Of a stretch of 64,000 nt of DNA, positions 52,318-62,600 are shown one piece after another (within the stretch, counting starts at the first letter, position 1; the number at the start of each line of letters is the position of its first letter). The translations under genes and the position numbers were made by a program. The stretch spans positions 222,754 through 286,753 of the forward strand of contig NZ_BMDO01000007.1 in assembly GCF_014635825.1 (NCBI RefSeq), written 5' to 3'. The notes below the pieces were generated by a model. It did not search any database. It saw only the letters and a program-made list of their open reading frames with translations, and was not told the DNA's origin. This DNA is from Mucilaginibacter galii. Its GTDB lineage: Bacteria; Bacteroidota; Bacteroidia; Sphingobacteriales; Sphingobacteriaceae.

Positions 52318-52342
52318 AAACCGTCAGGTTTGCTTAAGCAGA

Positions 52343-53674
52343 CTATATGTAACGGTTAATTAAGTTCTCAAGGTATTCTTGTTTACCGCTGATGGTTGCT
52401 GGCTCGCCATTTTCAACAGCATATGCACGCAGGTCTTCAAGCGTTAACTTACCTTCTTCAAACTCCTTACCTTTACCGCCATCAAACGATGAATAACGGT
52501 CGGTAACAATTTTGGTATAATCTGATTTCTGCAGAATTTTATCGGCAATGATCAACGAACGGGCAAAAACATCGGCACCACCAATGTGAGCATAGAACAG
52601 ATCGGCCATATCGGTTGAGTTACGACGAATTTTAGCATCAAAGTTAATACCACCGCCTTGCAGCCCACCTGCACGCAGTAATACCATCATGTACTCGGTT
52701 ACCTCGGTAATATCATTAGGGAACTGGTCGGTATCCCATCCGTTTTGGATATCGCCGCGGTTAGCATCTAATGAACCTAATAAACCTGCATCGGCAGCTA
52801 CCTGCATTTCGTGCTGGAACGTGTGACCGGCCAAAGTAGCATGGTTAACTTCAAGGTTTAATTTGAAATCGTTCATCAGGTCGTATTTCTGCAAGAAAGC
52901 CAAACAAGTTGCCGCATCATAATCATACTGATGTTTGGTAGGCTCGCATGGTTTTGGTTCTAAGAAGAAGTTACCAGTAAAGCCGTTTTTACGGGCGTAG
53001 TCTTTTGAAGCATGTAAAAACTTGGCCAGGTGCTCCTGCTCGCGTTTCATGTTGGTATTAAGCAAGCTCATGTAGCCCTCTCTACCACCCCAGAAAACGT
53101 AGTTTTCGCCACCTAAAGCAATAGTTGCATCTAAAGCAGCTTTAACTTGTGCCGCACCATGAGTTAACACATGAAAATCGGGGTTGGTAGCCGCACCGTT
53201 CATGTAACGCTTGTGCGAAAACAGGTTGGCAGTACCCCATAGTAATTTTATACCGCTGGCTGCTTGTTTCTCTTTAGCGTAATCAACCAGAGTTTGTAAA
53301 CGGCGGTCGTTCTCGTTAATGTCGTTACCATAATCAACCACATCCACATCATGAAAGCAGTAGTAAGGCAAACCTAATTTGGTAAAAAACTCGAACGCAG
53401 CATCCATTTTATCTTTGGCGCGTTCAACAGCATCGGCCTTTTCGTCCCAGGCAAAATTATGGGTAGCACCACCGAAAGGATCGGCACCATTACCGTTAAA
53501 TGAATGCCAGTATGATACGGCAAATTTGAAATGATCTTTTAATGTTTTACCCGCTACAACGAGGTTTTCGTCATACCAGCGATAAGCTAATGGGTTATCG
53601 CTCTCCGGACCTTCATATTTAATTTGGTCTATGCCTTTAAAATACTCTCTGTCTCCTGTTAAAATACTTGCCAT
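52343..53674 (-). CDS. xylA: Xylose isomerase
   Basis: Converts D-xylose to D-xylulose. The 443-residue protein has H108 and D111 in CFHDVDV, E239 and K241 in FLEPKP, followed by HQYDYD and [12 protein letters not shown], the metal-binding set of the class II family. NGWDTDQFP near 330 is another signature. Start ATG 53674 ([12 protein letters not shown]). It follows xylB by 134 bases on the same strand. Normal length for class II enzymes. Confidence 0.96.
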   Translation of the reverse strand: MASILTGDREYFKGIDQIKYEGPESDNPLAYRWYDENLVVAGKTLKDHFKFAVSYWHSFNGNGADPFGGATHNFAWDEKADAVERAKDKMDAAFEFFTKLGLPYYCFHDVDVVDYGNDINENDRRLQTLVDYAKEKQAASGIKLLWGTANLFSHKRYMNGAATNPDFHVLTHGAAQVKAALDATIALGGENYVFWGGREGYMSLLNTNMKREQEHLAKFLHASKDYARKNGFTGNFFLEPKPCEPTKHQYDYDAATCLAFLQKYDLMNDFKLNLEVNHATLAGHTFQHEMQVAADAGLLGSLDANRGDIQNGWDTDQFPNDITEVTEYMMVLLRAGGLQGGGINFDAKIRRNSTDMADLFYAHIGGADVFARSLIIADKILQKSDYTKIVTDRYSSFDGGKGKEFEEGKLTLEDLRAYAVENGEPATISGKQEYLENLINRYI

Positions 53675-53765
53675 TATTTTGTTATTAAGTTGTTAGTTTA
53701 TTTAATTGTTGTTTGAACCTGAATTTTAAGAATTTAGCGAATTAACAGAATGCCCGTACCTTCCA

Positions 53766-53811
53766 ATTCTTAACTCCCGACTCTGTACTCTTGAATCTGT
53801 ACTCTTGACTA
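53766..53811. repeat. Family E repeat remnant, xylB-xylA gap (copy 3)
   Basis: CTGTACTCTTGA occurs twice in tandem (53783-53794 and 53797-53808), the core of the family E element. It directly abuts the xylB stop codon. Here the copies are direct, so this is a half or rearranged element and not a complete palindrome. Confidence 0.65.
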
Positions 53812-55323
53812 CTTTTCTCTCGCTGCTTCTTCTATGGCCTCTTCAGCTATTAGTTGCTTCTCAAGTAATATCTTCCATTCCTGGTACACTTGCTCAAAAT
53901 TGTTGCCGGGTATAGGTTCAATTACCTGAATTTTTTCCATACCGGTAAAGGCTTCTTCGGGCGAGTTAAAAATACCGGCACCTATACCGGCGCCTAAGGC
54001 TGCGCCCACGCTGCCATCGTTGTTGTAAAGCTCTACGGGCACGCCTGTGGCATTTACAAAAGTTTGTGCAAACAGGTCGCTCAGGAATAAATTAGCCTTA
54101 CCTGCACGAATAACAGTTGGTTTCATGCCATTCTCGCGCATAATATCCAGACCGTAGCGGAAAGCACAGGCTATACCTTCTTGCACCGCACGGAAAATGT
54201 GCGATTGGTTATGAAGGTTTAAATCTATATGGTGAAAGTGTACGCCTACCAGTTTGTTGTTCAACATACGCTCTGCGCCGTTGCCAAAAGGTAATATGCG
54301 CAGTCCGTTGCTACCTTCAGGAACCTGCTTGGCCAGCTCATTCATTTGCTGATAGCTAATGTTGGCGCCGAACAGGTTTTTGGCCCAGCGGTTGAGGCTG
54401 CCGGTACCGTTAATGCACAAAAGTATACCCAAACGCTTTTGCGCATCGGTATGGTTAACGTGAGCAAAGGTATTTACACGAGATTGCTGATCGTATGCCA
54501 GCTTATCGCTCACACCATAAATTACGCCCGATGTACCTGCCGTTGCAGCTACTTCGCCTGGGTTAAGTACATTTAGCGATAAAGCATTATTTGGCTGATC
54601 GCCCGCTTTGTATGCTACAGGTATGCCGGCTTTTAACCGCAAGCTGCTTGCTATTTCTTGAGTGATGGTGCCGTGAGGAGAGAATAACTCGTTCACTGTT
54701 GGAATAAGCGCTTCATCAAAGCCGAAAAAGCGCATCACATCCTCTGATAAACCGTTCTCTTTGAAATCGTAGAAAATACCTTCAGATAAAGCCGATTTTG
54801 AAGTAGTGATACTACCTGTTAGCTTCATGGCGATAAAATCGCCCGGAAGCATGATCTTGTCAATCTGTGCATAAATTTCAGGTTCGTTAGCCTTTACCCA
54901 AGCCAGTTTAGCGGCGGTAAAGTTGCCCGGAGAATTTAACAGGTGCGATAAGCTCTTTTCTTCACCAATGGCTTCAAAAGCTTTATCACCATATTCTACC
55001 GCGCGGCTATCGCACCAAATGATGCTGTTACGCAACACCTGCTGATCTTTATCAACCAATACCAAACCATGCATCTGATAGGCAATGCCAATGGCCGCAA
55101 CATCATCAGGGTTATAGGTACCCTTGGCATGGCACATTTGGATGGCCTGTTGCGTTTGCTCCCACCACATATCGGGCGATTGCTCTGCCCACCCTAATTG
55201 CAGCGAAATAATGGGCGACTCGGTATCAGGAAACTGCGCCGACGCCAGCGTTTTTTGCGACACCGCATCAACCACCGATACTTTTACCGAGGATGTGCCA
55301 ATATCAATACCTAATAATAACAT
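53809..55323 (-). CDS. xylB: Xylulokinase
   Basis: Phosphorylates D-xylulose to xylulose 5-phosphate. The 504-residue FGGY kinase starts MLLLGIDIGTSSVKVSVVD (phosphate-1 motif). GWAEQSPDMWW, YQMHGLVLVD and the second half with GTSGVIYG and NNDGSVGAALGAGIGAG (adenosine site) are present. First gene of the xylose operon; a promoter fits 94-131 bases upstream. Confidence 0.94.
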   Translation of the reverse strand: MLLLGIDIGTSSVKVSVVDAVSQKTLASAQFPDTESPIISLQLGWAEQSPDMWWEQTQQAIQMCHAKGTYNPDDVAAIGIAYQMHGLVLVDKDQQVLRNSIIWCDSRAVEYGDKAFEAIGEEKSLSHLLNSPGNFTAAKLAWVKANEPEIYAQIDKIMLPGDFIAMKLTGSITTSKSALSEGIFYDFKENGLSEDVMRFFGFDEALIPTVNELFSPHGTITQEIASSLRLKAGIPVAYKAGDQPNNALSLNVLNPGEVAATAGTSGVIYGVSDKLAYDQQSRVNTFAHVNHTDAQKRLGILLCINGTGSLNRWAKNLFGANISYQQMNELAKQVPEGSNGLRILPFGNGAERMLNNKLVGVHFHHIDLNLHNQSHIFRAVQEGIACAFRYGLDIMRENGMKPTVIRAGKANLFLSDLFAQTFVNATGVPVELYNNDGSVGAALGAGIGAGIFNSPEEAFTGMEKIQVIEPIPGNNFEQVYQEWKILLEKQLIAEEAIEEAAREK

Positions 55324-55353
55324 GCGTATGCTTATAATTAATCTTAAACTGGT

Positions 55354-55375
55354 GGTTAGTGTACCAATTGGTTAG
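55354..55375. promoter_or_regulatory. Candidate operator of the xylose genes
   Basis: ACCAATTGGT (55363-55372) is a perfect ten-base palindrome flanked by two direct GGTTAG motifs (55354-55359, 55370-55375). It lies in the untranslated leader between the likely xylB transcription start and the ATG, a position where a repressor would block transcription. Confidence 0.35.
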
Positions 55376-55424
55376 AATCAAAAACGAAGTTAAACTTTAT
55401 TTTTGCGCTTTTGCAATCGATTGT

Positions 55425-55454
55425 CAAAGATAGTTTGATTTTGTTACCAAGCAA
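55425..55454 (-). promoter_or_regulatory. Promoter of xylB
   Basis: On the minus strand TTG (55452-55454), 19 bases, TATCTTTG (55425-55432), an exact TAnnTTTG. Transcription would start about 95 bases before the xylB ATG. Confidence 0.6.
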
Positions 55455-55669
55455 TAGTTAGTGTAAAAAAAACACATTGTTAATAATTGATTATTACTTA
55501 TTAACCTTTGCCAAATAAGCAGAGAAAAGCACTAAAAACGTGGTTAACAATACGCCTAAAAATTAGCCGGAAAAGTTTAGGTTGATATAAAAAAGCCCCT
55601 GCCAATGTTCAAAATCAGCTTTTTGAAAATAGTGCAAAACTTTTTTGCGTGCAAAACATTCATTTGGAT

Positions 55670-57811
55670 ATGAAAATAGATAGTTTCCCGGGTAAAGCAT
55701 TTCCCCTAGGCGCAACCAGTACAAGCAAGGGTGTAAACTTTGCACTCTATGCCCCAAATGCTACTAAAGTTGAATTATGCCTGTTTAAAACAACAGAGGA
55801 TGAAATAGAATATACTAAAATCAATATAACCGATTTTTCGCACTCTATATGGCACGCCTTTATTCCGCACTTAAAGCCGGGCCAGTTGTATGGTTACCGC
55901 GTACACGGGCCTTATGAGCCCGAAAACGGATTGCGCTTCAACGCTAATAAATTATTGATTGACCCCTATGCTAAAGCAATTTCGGGTACCATCAACTGGC
56001 ACGATTCGCTGTTTAGTTATGATGTTTACAGTGAGGATAAAGACCTAAGCTTTAGCGAAACTGACAGTGCCCCGTTTATCCCTAAGAGTGTGGTGGTAAA
56101 CCAAAAGTTCGACTGGGAAGGAGACTGTCCTCCGGCAACGCCTTATCATAGCACTGTAATTTATGAAACGCATGTTAAGGGCTTTACCAAACTTCACCCC
56201 GAAATTCCGGAAGAAATCAGAGGTACTTACGCGGCATTGGGTCACCCGGTCACTATCGAATATCTCAAAAACTTAGGTATTACCGCTATTGAACTGATGC
56301 CGGTTCATCACTTTGTGTCAGACCGCCATTTGGTAGAGCAAGGATTAACCAACTATTGGGGTTACAATACCATAGGCTTTTTTGCTCCGGACGTACGCTA
56401 TTCAAGCAGCGGCACCTGCGGCGAACAGGTGAATGAGTTTAAGCAGATGGTGAAAGAACTGCATAAGGCAGGTATTGAGATTATATTAGACGTGGTATAT
56501 AACCATACTGCCGAAGGTAATCAGCTTGGCCCCACCCTATCGTTTAAAGGTATTGATAACGATGGTTACTACCGCCTTACCGAAGACAGACGTCATTACA
56601 TGGATTATACCGGCACGGGTAATACCCTTAACGCCAACCTACCCAATGTGCTGCGTTTAATTATGGATAGCCTGCGTTACTGGATCACTGAAATGCACGT
56701 GGATGGTTTCCGGTTCGATTTAGCGTCTACCCTGGCGCGCGAGTTGCATGAGGTAAACCGTTTAAGTGCCTTTTTTGATATCATTCACCAGGATCCTATT
56801 ATCTCTCAGGTGAAACTCATTGCCGAGCCATGGGATGTTGGCGAAGGTGGTTACCAGGTAGGTAAGTTTCCGCAAGGCTGGGGCGAATGGAATGGTAAGT
56901 ACCGCGATTGCGTGCGCGATTACTGGCGCGGTGAAGATAGTACGCTCGCCGAGTTTGCGCAACGTTTTACAGGCAGCGCCGATCTTTACCAGGATTCGGC
57001 CCGTAACCCAACAGCCAGCATCAATTTCATCACCGCACACGATGGTTTCGTATTGAATGACCTGGTAAGTTACAACGAAAAGCACAACGACGCCAATGGC
57101 GAGAACAATAACGATGGTGAAAGCCACAATCGTTCTAACAACTACGGTGTTGAAGGCCCAACCGATGACGCTGAAATCAACCGCATCCGTAAGCAGCAGC
57201 AGCGCAACTTTTTAACCACGCTGTTCTTGTCGCAGGGGGTGCCTATGTTACTCTCTGGCGACGAAATAAGCCGTACGCAAGGTGGTAACAACAACCCTTA
57301 CTGCCAGGATAACGAAATTTCATGGACCAACTGGGAAACAGCCGATAAAGATCTGCTGGCCTTTACCAGTAAATTAATCCACTTCCGCCGTAAGCACCGT
57401 ATTTTCAGCCGTAAACGATGGTTTCGAGGAGTGCCTATTAAAGGCGTGGAAGATATTGCCTGGTTCTTGCCCGAAGGCGACCAATTAAGCGATGAACACT
57501 GGAACCATGATTTTGCAAAATCTTTAGCTGTATTTTTAAACGGCCGTGCTTTACGTACCCGCAACGAGGTTGGCGAAGCTATTATTGATGATGGATTCTA
57601 TGTGATCTTCAACGCACACTGGGAATCAGTAGATTATAAATTACCTGATGCCGTATATGCAAAAAGCTGGACCAAGATCATCGATACTGCCGAAGAAGAA
57701 GTAGCCGATACCGAAACATACAATGCGCATGATGTAATCCCTGTTGCAGGCCGCTCTATAGTTGTGCTGCACCATCCTGTAATTTATGAACAAAGTAATG
57801 AAGACAAATAA
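55670..57811 (+). CDS. glgX: Glycogen debranching enzyme
   Basis: A GH13 isoamylase-type enzyme that cuts alpha-1,6 branches of glycogen or maltodextrin. From ATG 55670 (713 residues), the N-terminal CBM48-like domain covers about 10-130 (GVNFALYAPNATKVELCLF). The catalytic barrel has DVVYNHTAEG, nucleophile D350 in GFRFDLAS, acid E386 in LIAEPWD and D458 in TAHDGF. A GTG seven codons upstream is rejected. The gene overlaps treZ by 26 bases, starting a three-gene operon. Confidence 0.93.
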   Translation: MKIDSFPGKAFPLGATSTSKGVNFALYAPNATKVELCLFKTTEDEIEYTKINITDFSHSIWHAFIPHLKPGQLYGYRVHGPYEPENGLRFNANKLLIDPYAKAISGTINWHDSLFSYDVYSEDKDLSFSETDSAPFIPKSVVVNQKFDWEGDCPPATPYHSTVIYETHVKGFTKLHPEIPEEIRGTYAALGHPVTIEYLKNLGITAIELMPVHHFVSDRHLVEQGLTNYWGYNTIGFFAPDVRYSSSGTCGEQVNEFKQMVKELHKAGIEIILDVVYNHTAEGNQLGPTLSFKGIDNDGYYRLTEDRRHYMDYTGTGNTLNANLPNVLRLIMDSLRYWITEMHVDGFRFDLASTLARELHEVNRLSAFFDIIHQDPIISQVKLIAEPWDVGEGGYQVGKFPQGWGEWNGKYRDCVRDYWRGEDSTLAEFAQRFTGSADLYQDSARNPTASINFITAHDGFVLNDLVSYNEKHNDANGENNNDGESHNRSNNYGVEGPTDDAEINRIRKQQQRNFLTTLFLSQGVPMLLSGDEISRTQGGNNNPYCQDNEISWTNWETADKDLLAFTSKLIHFRRKHRIFSRKRWFRGVPIKGVEDIAWFLPEGDQLSDEHWNHDFAKSLAVFLNGRALRTRNEVGEAIIDDGFYVIFNAHWESVDYKLPDAVYAKSWTKIIDTAEEEVADTETYNAHDVIPVAGRSIVVLHHPVIYEQSNEDK

Positions 57812-59627
57812 AGGTCGTTCCGGTATTAGTATAAATGGCAATAAGGCGTCCATAAGATTATGGGCGCCTAAGGCTAAAAATGCTTTCATAAAACTGCATG
57901 AAAGTGGCGAAAAATTAGCTTTAACTTCAGAAAAATACGGATACTGGACGTTAGATACCGATCAGCTGAAAGACGGTAGTTTATATCAATATATCTTGGA
58001 CGATAAAGACCCACTACCCGACCCTGCCTCGGTGAGCCAGCCCCAAGGTGTGCACGGACCATCGGAGGTGGTAGACCTTAACACTTATCAATGGACCGAT
58101 GCCGACTGGAATAACGTAGCATTAGAAGATTACATTATCTACGAGCTTCACACCGGTACCTTCACCCCCGAGAGCAACTTTGCCGGTATAGAAAGTAAGC
58201 TCGACTACCTGGTAAGTTTAGGCATCAATGCTATTGAGATTATGCCGGTAGCTCAATTTCCCGGCGGGCGCAACTGGGGGTATGATGGGGTGTTTCCGTA
58301 CGCAGTGCAAAACACTTATGGTGGCCCTAAAGGTTTACAGCAATTGGTAGATGCATGTCATCAAAAAGGTATCGCCGTTGTACTCGATGTAGTGTATAAC
58401 CACTTAGGACCCGAAGGCAATTATTTTGGCGAATACGGGCATTACTTCACCGAAAAGTACAATACCCCCTGGGGCAATGCCATAAACTTTGATGACGCCG
58501 GCTGCGATGCCGTACGCGAATACTTTATTGAAAACGTGCTGATGTGGTTCCGCGACTTTCATGTGGATGCCCTGCGCATGGATGCCGTACATGCCGTTAA
58601 GGATTTTGGCCCTGAACATATATTAAGCGAAATTAAGAGCCGGGTTAGCGAACTGGTTGCCAAAACCGGCCGCCAGCATTACCTTATTGTAGAGTGCGAC
58701 CTGAACGATACCCGCTTTATCAATCCGCAAGATAAGGCCGGCTTTGGGATGGACAGCCAATGGATAGACGAGTTTCATCATGCCCTGCGCATAACCGCAG
58801 GTGGCGATCAAACCGGTTATTACAGCGATTTTAACGGTATTGCCGATCTGGCTAAATCATACAGCGACGCTTATGTATACGATGGACAATATTCTCCTCA
58901 CCGTGATAGAAAGTTTGGTGTAAAAGCCACCGATAATCCGGGTAAGCAGTTCATCGTATTTTCGCAAAACCACGATCAGGTGGGCAACCGCATGCTGGGC
59001 GAACGCAGCAGCGAACTGTTCAGCTTTGAGATGCAGAAACTGATGGCCGGTGCTGTGTTAACCGCCCCTTTCCTGCCTATGCTTTTTATGGGCGAAGAAT
59101 ACAGCGAGCCGCACCGCTTTATGTATTTTGTGAGCCATACCGATCCAGAACTGGCCGAAGCCGTACGCAAAGGCCGCAAAGCCGAATTTGCTGCTTTTCA
59201 TGCACAAGGTGAAGCCCCCGACCCGGTGGCCGAAGAAACTTTCATCAATTCGCAATTGCAATGGAATTTACCTGAGCAAGGCGATCACCTGGTGATGCTT
59301 AACTTTTATAAGGCATTAATTGCGCTGCGAAAAAAACTTCCTGCCCTGCACCATCTCGACCGTAAACATGTAAAAGCATCAGCCAACGAAGAACAAAGAA
59401 CATTGATCTTACAACGCAAGCACCATGTGCAAGAAGCGGTAATATTGATGAATTTTTCTGTTAACATACAAAACCTATCTTTACCCGATACGGCACAAAC
59501 CTGGCATAAACAATTTGATTCGGCCGATGTGCAATGGAACGGTCCGCGGGCAGCAGCAAACGCTGCCGAAGGTGGACAAACCGTACCAGTACAACCCGAA
59601 TCCTTTTTAATATTTATTAATGAATAA
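57786..59627 (+). CDS. treZ: Malto-oligosyltrehalose trehalohydrolase
   Basis: Releases trehalose from maltooligosyltrehalose. The 613-residue GH13 protein has the N-terminal domain (RLWAPKAKNAFIKL), MPVAQFPGGRNWGYDG, nucleophile D266 in LRMDAVHA, acid E303 in VECDLND and D397 in QNHDQVGNR. The VECDLND motif (usually ES-DLND) is specific to TreZ. Start ATG 57786 overlaps glgX; a second ATG at 57798 is possible. Its end overlaps treY by eight bases. Normal length. Confidence 0.93.
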   Translation: MNKVMKTNKGRSGISINGNKASIRLWAPKAKNAFIKLHESGEKLALTSEKYGYWTLDTDQLKDGSLYQYILDDKDPLPDPASVSQPQGVHGPSEVVDLNTYQWTDADWNNVALEDYIIYELHTGTFTPESNFAGIESKLDYLVSLGINAIEIMPVAQFPGGRNWGYDGVFPYAVQNTYGGPKGLQQLVDACHQKGIAVVLDVVYNHLGPEGNYFGEYGHYFTEKYNTPWGNAINFDDAGCDAVREYFIENVLMWFRDFHVDALRMDAVHAVKDFGPEHILSEIKSRVSELVAKTGRQHYLIVECDLNDTRFINPQDKAGFGMDSQWIDEFHHALRITAGGDQTGYYSDFNGIADLAKSYSDAYVYDGQYSPHRDRKFGVKATDNPGKQFIVFSQNHDQVGNRMLGERSSELFSFEMQKLMAGAVLTAPFLPMLFMGEEYSEPHRFMYFVSHTDPELAEAVRKGRKAEFAAFHAQGEAPDPVAEETFINSQLQWNLPEQGDHLVMLNFYKALIALRKKLPALHHLDRKHVKASANEEQRTLILQRKHHVQEAVILMNFSVNIQNLSLPDTAQTWHKQFDSADVQWNGPRAAANAAEGGQTVPVQPESFLIFINE

Positions 59628-62600
59628 TCCTGTTGCTACCTACCGTTTACAGTTTCACTCGGCCTTTACGTTTGATGATTTTGAGCGCATTATCTCCTAC
59701 CTGCAAAAGTTAGGCGTAAGCACAATTTATGCTTCACCTGTATTTGAAGCCACACCCGGCAGCACACACGGGTACGATGGTGTTAACCCACACCGCATCA
59801 GCCCCGAAATTGGCTCCGAAAAGCAGTTAAAAGCGCTCAGCTCAAAGCTGAAAGGCTTGGGCATAAACTGGCTGCAGGATATTGTACCCAATCATATGGG
59901 GTTCCATCAAAATAATCCATGGTTAATGGATTTGTTGGAGAAAGGCAAGCTATCCTTATACGCTACCTTTTTTGATGCCGTGTGGACAAGCCCGCTTTTT
60001 AAAGACGAGCAAATTATGGTACCTTTTTTAGGTAGCCCGCTTGAGGAAGTCATCAGCAATAACGAGTTAAGCATAACTTACCAGCCGCAACAGGGGCTGG
60101 TGCTTCAGTATTTTGATAGCTACTACCCATTAAGTGCAGCGTCGTATGCCGGTATTTTAGAAGCAGCAGGTACCGAAATGCCCGAGGCTGTTCAGAAATT
60201 GGTTAAACAGGTTAATTCGTTACAACAAATTACCGAGGCAAGCAGTTGCGCCCTAAAATGGGCCGCCTGGAAGCAAAAACTTGTAAAAGCCTTAGCCGAC
60301 GAAAGTGTTAAGCAGTACTTTGATGCCTGTTTATCAGCAACGAACAACGATAAGGAAAAGCTTACTCAAATAGCCAACAACCAGGCATACCGCCTTTGCA
60401 ATTACGAAGAAACCGATCATACCATTAACTTTCGCCGGTTTTTTACGGTGAACAGTTTAATTTGCCTGAATATACAGGATAAAAGGGTTTTTGATCATTA
60501 CCACCGGATGATTAAAACGCTGGTAGAAAACGGCGTGTTCCAGGGTTTGCGAATAGACCATATCGACGGTTTGTATGATCCGGCCAAATATCTGGAAAAT
60601 CTTCGCCAAATGACCGGAGAAGACACGTACATAGTGGCCGAAAAAATATTAGAGCATGGCGAAGACCTCCCTTTGCAATGGCCGCTGCAAGGCACCTCGG
60701 GTTATGATTATTTAGCACAGGTAAATAACCTTTTTACCAACCAGGCAGCCGAAAAGCGATTGACCAAGTTTTACCAGGAACTGGTGAACGACGATCAGCC
60801 TGTACAGGAACAGATCTGGCAAAAGAAGGCAGATATACTTTCGCAAAGTATGGGTGGCGAACGTGACAACTTATATCATTTATTTAAGAAGCTCCGATTA
60901 ACCGACAAAAAGATACTTGAAGGGCTCGATCCCGAAATGATCAAAGCTGCCATTGGCGAACTCCTGATCCACTGTCCGGTTTACCGTTACTATGGCAACC
61001 AATTTCCGCTTCAAAATCAAGAATACGAGGCGGTAAAGCAGCTCTTTAAACTGGTTAAGAAAGCTAAACCCCAATTAAAACCGGCATTGAACCTGCTGGA
61101 GATCGTATTGCTGGAAAAACCAAAACTCAGCAATGCCGATTACAACCAGCGCGCTTTACAATTCTATCAGCGTTTAATGCAGTTTAGCGGCCCGCTAATG
61201 GCTAAAGGTGTGGAGGATACGCTGATGTATACCTACAACCGTTTTATTGGCCATAACGAGGTTGGCGATGCGCCTGATGCTTTTGGCAGCGGCACCAAGG
61301 CCTACCACAAATTGATGAAGAGGCGCCAGAAAGAATGGCCGCTGGCACTTAACGGAACATCTACCCATGACACCAAACGTGGTGAAGATGTACGCGCCAG
61401 GCTGAATGTTTTAACCGACCTTTCTAAAACCTGGATCAAGACCGTTAAACAATGGCGCGAACTTAACGCCGGCTTAAAGCAAGACAATGCGCCCGACGTT
61501 AACGATGAGTATTTTATTTACCAAACACTGGTTGGCGCACACCCCATGCCCGGCCAGCCCAACGATGATATAGCTAACCGCTTACAAGAATATTTAACAA
61601 AAGCCCTGCGCGAAGCCAAAACTAACTCTAACTGGGCAGCGCCAAACGAGGCCTACGAGCAGGCCACGTTAAACTTTGCCGAGGCGTTATTAAATACAGA
61701 CAGCGAGTTTTGGAAGTCGTTCCAGGAGTTTCAGCAAAAAATTGCCGATTTCGGCATTGTAAATTCCCTGGCGCAGGTAATGCTTAAATTTACCAGTCCC
61801 GGCGTGCCCGATGTGTATCAGGGTTGCGAACTATGGGACTTCAGTTTGGTTGATCCTGACAATCGCCGCCCTGTTGACTATGAGTTACGCAACCGGTTAC
61901 TGGATGATGTGGTTAACAGCACTCAACATCCGGCTGAACTAACCGAGCTGCTATGGCAAAACCGTTACGACGGGCAAATAAAGCAATGGCTTACTTATAA
62001 ACTTTTCCAGGAAAGAAAACAGGCAGCAGAACTTTTTGCCAAGGGCGCATACCTGCCATTGCAGGTAAAGGGTGCGTACCAGGATTATGTGATGGCTTAT
62101 GCAAGGCACTATCAAAACAAATGGTACATTACCGTGGTTGCGCTCCGCTTAGCCGAACTTTGTCAGGAACAAGGCAAAAGTATTGTTAACTTAAAATGGA
62201 AAAACACACGGGTTATCCTGCCAACGGAGGCACCGGCGGCATGGCAAAATATACTCTCGGGCGATGATGGTAAGCTGACAGAAAACAGCATCAGGGTAAA
62301 AGAGTTGTTTAAGCAACTGCCTTTAGCCCTGCTCAAACTTGAGCAGCCCGGTAATAACCGCGGCGCAGGTATATTAATGCATATTACCTCGCTTCCATCG
62401 CCTTTTGGTGTGGGCGATATGGGTCCTGAAGCTTATAGCTTTGCCGATTTTTTAAGCCGGTCGGGGCAAAAATATTGGCAAATACTGCCCCTCAACCCCA
62501 CCGGGCCTGAGCAAAATTATTCGCCATACAGCTCGGTAAGCAGTATGGCAGGCAATACGCTGTTGATTAGTCCGGAGCTTTTAGTAGAGGCCGGTTTATT

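Larger units (their letters stand above)
55324..55669. other. Divergent regulatory region of xylB and glgX
   Basis: 346 bases without a gene. The xylB side has a promoter (55425-55454) and a palindrome-containing candidate operator (55354-55375). The glgX side is A/T-rich with no clear -33/-7 pair; TAACCTTTG at 55503-55511 has one base too many. No XylR gene is in the window. Confidence 0.5.

Noticed and set aside
52094..52363. Plus-strand 89-residue frame between symporter and xylA
   Set aside because: It covers the symporter promoter and the xylA terminator and has a lopsided composition (Tyr, Asn, Ile, Cys).
40027..53811. A CRISPR array suspected from repeated short sequences
   Set aside because: The repeats are inverted, unequal in spacing, of several families and spread over many genes; no uniform spacers or cas genes exist.
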